This document shows, piece by piece, positions 59,921 through 64,000 of a DNA stretch of 64,000 bases. The notes beneath the pieces were generated by a model that saw only the letters and a list, made by a program, of their open reading frames with translations, had not been told where the DNA came from and ran no database searches. Both the position numbers and the translations under genes were made by a program. Each line of letters begins with the position of its first letter. Positions within the stretch are counted from its first letter, which is position 1. The DNA is from Streptomyces sp. NBC_01471 (lineage in GTDB: Bacteria; Actinomycetota; Actinomycetes; Streptomycetales; Streptomycetaceae), in NCBI RefSeq assembly GCF_041438865.1, contig NZ_CP109450.1, forward strand, positions 2,459,001 to 2,523,000. Reading direction: 5' to 3'.

Positions 59921-60887
59921 TGAGCGTCTCCTTCCAGAAGTGGCAGGCGCTCCGGCGTTCCGGGGACACTTCGTACAGGGGCGGTACGTCGGTGCGGCAC
60001 ACCTCCTGGGCCAGCGGGCAGCGGGGGTTGAAGGCGCAGCCGGGCGGGATGTGCAGCAGGTTCGGGGGCAGGCCCTTGATCGCGAAGAGCTCCTGGCCCT
60101 TCTGGTCGAGGCGCGGGATCGATTCGAGGAGGCCCTTGGTGTACGGGTGGGCCGGGGCCTTGTAGATCGGGTGGACCGGCGACGTCTCGACGATGCGGCC
60201 CGCGTACATCACCGCGATCTTGTCCGCGACGTCCGCCACCACGCCCAGGTCGTGGGTGATCAGGATCAGCCCCATGTTGAACTCCCGCTGGAGTTCGGCG
60301 AGCAGGTCCATCACCTGGGCCTGCACGGTCACGTCGAGGGCGGTGGTCGGCTCGTCGGCGATGATCAGGTCCGGCTCCAGGGCCAGTGCCATGGCGATCA
60401 TGATGCGCTGGCGCATCCCGCCGGAGAACTGGTGGGGGTACTGGCCGACCCGCTCCTTGGCAGCCGGGATCCGCACCGTGTCCATCAGCTCGACGGCCCT
60501 GGCCTTGGCGTCCTTGCGGGACATGCCCTTGTGGACGGTGAACATCTCGCCGAGCTGCTCCCCCACGCTGAGCACCGGGTTGAGCGAGGAGAGGGCGTCC
60601 TGGAAGATCATCGCCATCTTGGCGCCGCGGACCTTCCGCCGTTCCTCCTCCTTGAGCTTCAGCAGGTCCTGCCCCTGGAAGAGGATCTCGCCGCCCGCGA
60701 TCCGGCCCGGCGGCACGTCGAGGATGCCCATGATGGCCTGGGCGGTCACCGACTTGCCGGAGCCCGATTCACCGAGGACGGCGAGCGTCTCACCGGAGTC
60801 CACGGTGTAGTCGACGCCGTTCACCGCCTTCGCGACCCCGTCGCGGGTGTGGAACTCCACGTGCAGATCGCGTACTTCGAGCAGCAT
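59910..60887 (-). CDS. Dipeptide ABC transporter ATPase, DppD type
   Basis: A 325-residue nucleotide-binding subunit of standard length. Walker A is [10 protein letters not shown], the signature [10 protein letters not shown], Walker [13 protein letters not shown]; the Cys cluster ([20 protein letters not shown]) is at the C-terminus. It begins 12 bases after the permease stop and overlaps the next ATPase gene by 11 bases. It works with the adjacent DppF-type subunit as a heterodimer. Confidence 0.94.
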   Translation of the reverse strand: MLLEVRDLHVEFHTRDGVAKAVNGVDYTVDSGETLAVLGESGSGKSVTAQAIMGILDVPPGRIAGGEILFQGQDLLKLKEEERRKVRGAKMAMIFQDALSSLNPVLSVGEQLGEMFTVHKGMSRKDAKARAVELMDTVRIPAAKERVGQYPHQFSGGMRQRIMIAMALALEPDLIIADEPTTALDVTVQAQVMDLLAELQREFNMGLILITHDLGVVADVADKIAVMYAGRIVETSPVHPIYKAPAHPYTKGLLESIPRLDQKGQELFAIKGLPPNLLHIPPGCAFNPRCPLAQEVCRTDVPPLYEVSPERRSACHFWKETLNAR

Positions 60888-60899
60888 GGTCCGGACTCC

Positions 60900-61874
60900 T
60901 CAGCGCAGCTTGGGGTCGAGGGCGTCGCGCACCGCGTCGCCGAGCATGATGAAGGCGAGCACTGTGACCGCCAGCGCGGCGGCGGGCCAGAGCAGCATGT
61001 GCGGGGCGTTGCGGATGTACGGGGAGGCGGCGGAGATGTCGATGCCCCAGGAGACGGTGGGCGGTTTCAGGCCGACGCCGAGGAACGAGAGTGTCGCCTC
61101 CAGCGAGATGTACGTACCGAGGGCGATGGTCGCCACGACGATCACCGGGGCGACCGCGTTCGGCGCGATGTGGCGCAGCAGCATCCGGGAGTTGGATGCC
61201 CCGAGCGCCCGCGCCGCCTGGACGTAGTCGTTCTGCTTGGCGGTGATGACGGAGCCGCGGGCGATGCGCGCGATCTGCGGCCAGCCGAGGAGCACCATGA
61301 AGCCGATCACCGGCCAGATGGTGGCGCTGGTGACCACGGACAGCAGCACCAGACCGCCGAGCACCACCGGGATGCCGAAGAAGATGTCGGTGATCCGGGA
61401 GAGGATCGCGTCGCCCGCGCCGCCGAAGAAGCCGGCGAGCCCGCCCAGGATGCTGCCGATGAGGGCCACTCCGACCGTCGCGCAGACGCCGACCGTGACG
61501 GACTGCCGGGCGCCGTAGACCGTACGGGTGTAGACGTCGCAGCCCTGTCCGGTGAAGCCGAAGGGGTGTCCGGGCTGGGAGCCCTCCTGGGCCTTGTCCA
61601 GGTTGCAGGCCAGCGGGTTCTGGTCGGCGATGAGCTGCGGCCAGATCGAGATGACCACGAGGAACAGGATGATCAGCCCCGAGATGATGAAGACCGGGTT
61701 GCGGCGCAGGTCGCGCCAGGCGTCGGACCAGAGGCTGCGGGCCTGCTCCTCGGGGCCCGGCCCGCCGGAGTCCGGCTGGTTCTCCAGCGTCACGCCCTCG
61801 CCCATGGCGAGGTCGGTGGCCCCGCCGGCGCCGGCGGCGGAGATGGCTTCGTCGGAATTCTGCGGCTCAGGCAT
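60900..61874 (-). CDS. Dipeptide ABC transporter permease, DppC type
   Basis: A 324-residue membrane subunit. A 60-residue cytoplasmic start (MPEPQNSDEAIS...) precedes the first span (NPVFIISGLIILFLVVISIW), then an extracytoplasmic loop with two Cys (ACNLDKA, GCDVYT), then the transport core ending SFLGVGLKPPTVSWG. ATG at 61874 overlaps the DppB stop by 8 bases and replaces a longer frame of Ser-rich shadow sequence. The EAA loop is ARALGASNSRMLLRHIAPN. Confidence 0.93.
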   Translation of the reverse strand: MPEPQNSDEAISAAGAGGATDLAMGEGVTLENQPDSGGPGPEEQARSLWSDAWRDLRRNPVFIISGLIILFLVVISIWPQLIADQNPLACNLDKAQEGSQPGHPFGFTGQGCDVYTRTVYGARQSVTVGVCATVGVALIGSILGGLAGFFGGAGDAILSRITDIFFGIPVVLGGLVLLSVVTSATIWPVIGFMVLLGWPQIARIARGSVITAKQNDYVQAARALGASNSRMLLRHIAPNAVAPVIVVATIALGTYISLEATLSFLGVGLKPPTVSWGIDISAASPYIRNAPHMLLWPAAALAVTVLAFIMLGDAVRDALDPKLR

Positions 61875-62790
61875 ACCGGATCCTCGGGTCGAGAACGGCG
61901 TAGAGGAGGTCGACGATGAGGTTCGCCACCAGGAAGACGATGACGAGGACGGTGACGAAGCCGACGACGGTCTGGCTGTTCTGGCGGACGATGCCCTGGT
62001 AGAGCTGGTAGCCGACGCCGTGGATGTTGAAGATGCGCTCGGTGACGATGGCACCGCCCATCAGGGCCCCGATGTCGGTCCCGATGAAGGTCACGACGGG
62101 GATCAGTGAGTTGCGCAGCAGGTGCCGGACGATGATGCGGCGCCGCGGGAGCCCTTTGGCGGTGGCCGTTCTGACGTAGTCGGCGCGCCGGTTCTCCGCG
62201 ATCGAGGTCCGGGTCAGCCGGGTGACGTACGCGAGTGACACGGACGCGAGCACCAGACCGGGAATGATCAGCTCGTTGAACGGGGCCTCCGGGGAGACGG
62301 CGGGCTTGATGAGCCCCCACTTCACACCGAGCAGCAGCTGGGCCAGCAGGCCGGTGACGAAGGTCGGCACGGAGATGACGATCAGGGTGAGCAGCAGGAC
62401 GGTGGAGTCGACCGGACGGCCGCGCCGCAGCCCCGTGATCACGCCGAAGGCGATACCGATGATCACTTCGAAGATGATGGCGACGATGGTGAGCCGGATG
62501 GTGACGGGGAAGGCGCTGCCCATCAGGTCGGTGACCTTCTGCCCGTTGAACGCGGTGCCGAAGTCGCCGGTGAAGAGGTTGCCCATGTAGGTCAGGTACT
62601 GCTGCCACACGGGCTTGTCGAGGCCGAACTCGCTGCGCAGCTGGGCGGCGGTCGCCGGGTCGCAGGCACGGTCGCCGCAGAGTCCGGCGACGGGGTCGCC
62701 CATCACGTTCACCATCAGGAAGATCAGCAGTGTCGCGCCGATGAAGACCGGGATCATCTGCAGCAGACGCCTGATCACATAACGTCCCAT
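61867..62790 (-). CDS. Dipeptide ABC transporter permease, DppB type
   Basis: A 307-residue inner-membrane subunit. The N-terminus MGRYVIRRLLQMIPVFIGATLLIF is the canonical DppB start, followed by an extracytoplasmic loop with CGDRAC. The EAA loop is TAKGLPRRRIIVRHLLRNSL. It lies 80 bases downstream of the binding-protein gene with a strong hairpin between, and overlaps DppC. Confidence 0.94.
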   Translation of the reverse strand: MGRYVIRRLLQMIPVFIGATLLIFLMVNVMGDPVAGLCGDRACDPATAAQLRSEFGLDKPVWQQYLTYMGNLFTGDFGTAFNGQKVTDLMGSAFPVTIRLTIVAIIFEVIIGIAFGVITGLRRGRPVDSTVLLLTLIVISVPTFVTGLLAQLLLGVKWGLIKPAVSPEAPFNELIIPGLVLASVSLAYVTRLTRTSIAENRRADYVRTATAKGLPRRRIIVRHLLRNSLIPVVTFIGTDIGALMGGAIVTERIFNIHGVGYQLYQGIVRQNSQTVVGFVTVLVIVFLVANLIVDLLYAVLDPRIRYA

Positions 62791-62826
62791 GAGGGGCTCC
62801 GGGGGTCGTCGTTCCGGGAAGGTCTG

Positions 62827-62855
62827 CGGCCCGGCGCGCTCGGCGCGCCGGGCCG
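62827..62855 (-). terminator. 13-bp intra-operon hairpin between binding protein and permease
   Basis: CGGCCCGGCGCGC pairs with GCGCGCCGGGCCG around a TCG loop, 15 bases after the binding-protein stop. It probably lets most transcripts stop (or protects their 3' ends), giving more binding protein than permease. Confidence 0.75.
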
Positions 62856-62869
62856 TGCTTCCTCAGGCG

Positions 62870-64000
62870 TCAGTGGACCTTGATCTCGTTGTAGACGGGC
62901 ACGCTGAACGGGTTCAGTGCGACGTTCGAGACGCGGTCCGAGTAGCCGGCGCTGCCGTTCTGGTACCAGAGCGGGATGGCGCCCATGTTGTCCCTGAGCA
63001 CACCCTCGGCGTCCTGGAACTTCTTGACGGCGGCGGCCTTGTCGGTGTCCGCGTTGGCCTGGTTGACGAGCTTGTCGAACTGCTTGTTGGTCCAGTGGCC
63101 GTCGTTGGACGAGGCGTTGGTGTAGTACAGCGGCTGCAGGAAGTTCTGGATCAGCGGGTAGTCCATCTGCCAGCCGGCCCGGAACGGGCCCGTCATCTTC
63201 TTCGCGGTGATCTGGTTGCGGAAGTCGGCGAACGTACCGATCGGGTTGCCGACACACGCCTTGTCGTTGCCGAGGGTGTTGTTGATGTTGTTGCAGATGG
63301 CGTCGACCCACTCCTTGTGCGAGCCGGTGTCCGCGTTGTACGAGATCTTCAGCTGGCCGCCGGGGATCCCGCCGCCCTCCTTGATCAGCTTCTTCGCCTC
63401 GGTGGGGTTGTACGTGCAGGAGGCTCCGCACAGTCCGGCCTTGTATCCGCCGGCGGCGCCGAGGACCGGGGACGTCCAGTCGGTGGCCGGGGTCCTGGTG
63501 TTCTGGAAGATCGTCTTGGTGATCTGCGGGCGGTTGATCGCCATCGACAGACCGATCCGCACCTTCTTGGCGCCCGCGGTGTTCCACCCGGGGCGGTAGA
63601 AGGGGAACGCGAGCGTCTGGATGATGCCCGCGGGGGTGTTGATGTAGCGCCCGCTCAGGTCGGCCTTGACGTTCTTGAGCTGCGCGGCGGGCACGTCGTC
63701 GACCAGGTCGAGGTTGCCCGCGGTCAGGTCGGTGTAGGCGGTGTTGTTGTCCGTGTAGACCTTGAGGTCGACGCCGCCGTTCTGTGCCTTGTCGGGGCCG
63801 GGGTACTTCGCCCACTTGCGCAGGCTCATCTTCGAGCCCTTGGTGTACGACTGCACGGTGTACGGGCCGTTTCCGACCGGCTTGGACAGCCAGGCGGAGT
63901 GGTTCTTGTAGAACGCCGTGGGCAGCGGGGCGAAGGCCGGGTACCCCAGGGTGTCCGGGAACGTGGAGAACTTCTGGTTCAGCTTCACCGTGAAGGTGGT
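62870..64000 (-). CDS. Peptide ABC transporter substrate-binding protein (5' end outside window)
   Basis: The C-terminal 376 residues of a family 5 solute-binding protein, open at the right edge, so the signal peptide is not visible. Recognisable segments are GNGPYTVQSYTKGSKMSLRKW, KVRIGLSMAINRPQI and the late GAIPLWYQNGSAGYSDRVSNV region. A pair of cysteines (GLCGASCTYNP) and another pair (AICNN... ACVGN) may be disulfides. It is the first gene of the second peptide importer operon (binding protein, DppB, DppC, DppD, DppF). Confidence 0.92.
   Translation of the reverse strand, partial: TTFTVKLNQKFSTFPDTLGYPAFAPLPTAFYKNHSAWLSKPVGNGPYTVQSYTKGSKMSLRKWAKYPGPDKAQNGGVDLKVYTDNNTAYTDLTAGNLDLVDDVPAAQLKNVKADLSGRYINTPAGIIQTLAFPFYRPGWNTAGAKKVRIGLSMAINRPQITKTIFQNTRTPATDWTSPVLGAAGGYKAGLCGASCTYNPTEAKKLIKEGGGIPGGQLKISYNADTGSHKEWVDAICNNINNTLGNDKACVGNPIGTFADFRNQITAKKMTGPFRAGWQMDYPLIQNFLQPLYYTNASSNDGHWTNKQFDKLVNQANADTDKAAAVKKFQDAEGVLRDNMGAIPLWYQNGSAGYSDRVSNVALNPFSVPVYNEIKVH

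Noticed and set aside
59775..61919. 714-codon plus-strand frame opposite dppC and dppD
   Set aside because: It has Asp/His/Arg-rich shadow composition; the minus strand encodes well-conserved transporter subunits.
1..64000. tRNA, rRNA or CRISPR arrays
   Set aside because: Reading through the intergenic regions I found no cloverleaf-like TTCGA-arm sequences, no rRNA-like stretches and no regularly spaced repeats; only two-copy or three-copy short repeats are present.
1..64000. Prophage, insertion sequence or biosynthetic gene cluster
   Set aside because: No transposase, integrase, phage structural, PKS, NRPS or terpene genes are visible, and composition is even across the window.

Overview
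This window is a stretch of actinobacterial, almost certainly Streptomyces, chromosome. The evidence is very high GC with strongly GC-biased third codon positions, frequent GTG and TTG starts with GGAGG-type ribosome binding sites, many 4-base ATGA/GTGA gene overlaps, strong GC-rich hairpins between genes, and a full set of actinobacterial marker families (mycothiol enzyme MshB, FdxA, DUF3117, DUF3107, DUF3152, DUF6758, DUF6113). I see no tRNA, rRNA, CRISPR array, transposase, integrase or att site. Nearly everything looks vertically inherited.

Layout. 1-7.1 kb: a glycosyltransferase cut by the window edge, then an oligopeptide ABC operon read leftwards (lipoprotein, two permeases, fused double ATPase) with a near-consensus promoter. 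7.4-15.7 kb: a block (DUF3152 metalloprotease-like protein, hydrolase, TetR regulator, DUF3107, small membrane protein, ferritin-like protein, DEAD-box helicase) whose order matches, from memory, Mycobacterium tuberculosis Rv3207c-Rv3211. 15.7-22 kb: NYN-domain protein, a 50-residue protein behind a SigR-type promoter, MarC, PHP phosphoesterase, DUF6758, an MFS transporter and a SUFU-domain protein. 22-28 kb: a magnesium-flavoured cluster (CorA; PRC/MgtE-N/CBS protein coupled to a DUF1003 membrane protein) followed by Mrp. 28-33.5 kb: an envelope-stress module (TatB, HtrA-like protease, zinc anti-sigma factor, ECF sigma factor, divergent O-methyltransferase). 33.6-42 kb: DUF3117, enoyl-CoA hydratase, Tag, DivIVA-like protein, FolP-like protein, LOG protein, DapE, a lysozyme-like membrane protein, DapC and ferredoxin. 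42-45.6 kb: acetyltransferase, SirB1-like protein and a divergent AraC/DUF2000 pair. 45.8-50.8 kb: a membrane glycosyltransferase with a TTA codon, and an ABC exporter/two-component system operon. 50.9-57 kb: a proline-rich peptidoglycan-binding-type membrane protein, DUF6113, MshB, a small membrane protein and an S9 peptidase. 57.4-64 kb: a second peptide ABC transporter operon, convergent with an extra stand-alone DppF-like ATPase.

How the parts fit. From about 22 to 54.4 kb the order corA, mgtE-like, mrp, tatB, htrA, anti-sigma, sigE-like, O-methyltransferase, DUF3117, tagA, DivIVA-like, folP2-like, LOG, dapE, dapC, fdx, mshB parallels M. tuberculosis Rv1239c down to Rv1170, so this is an ancient core arrangement. 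Lysine/diaminopimelate synthesis (DapE, DapC), mycothiol synthesis (MshB), envelope stress control and peptide uptake are the clear pathways.

No defence island, biosynthetic cluster or obviously novel multi-gene system is present. The items most worth following are regulatory: a short ORF with a strong ribosome binding site in the long corA leader, an ECF autoregulatory promoter and possible N-terminal isoforms of the sigma factor, a SigR-type promoter ahead of a tiny conserved protein, a bldA-type TTA codon, palindromes ahead of two transporter operons, and a repeated palindromic sequence at the 3' ends of unrelated genes. All of these are sequence-based inferences.
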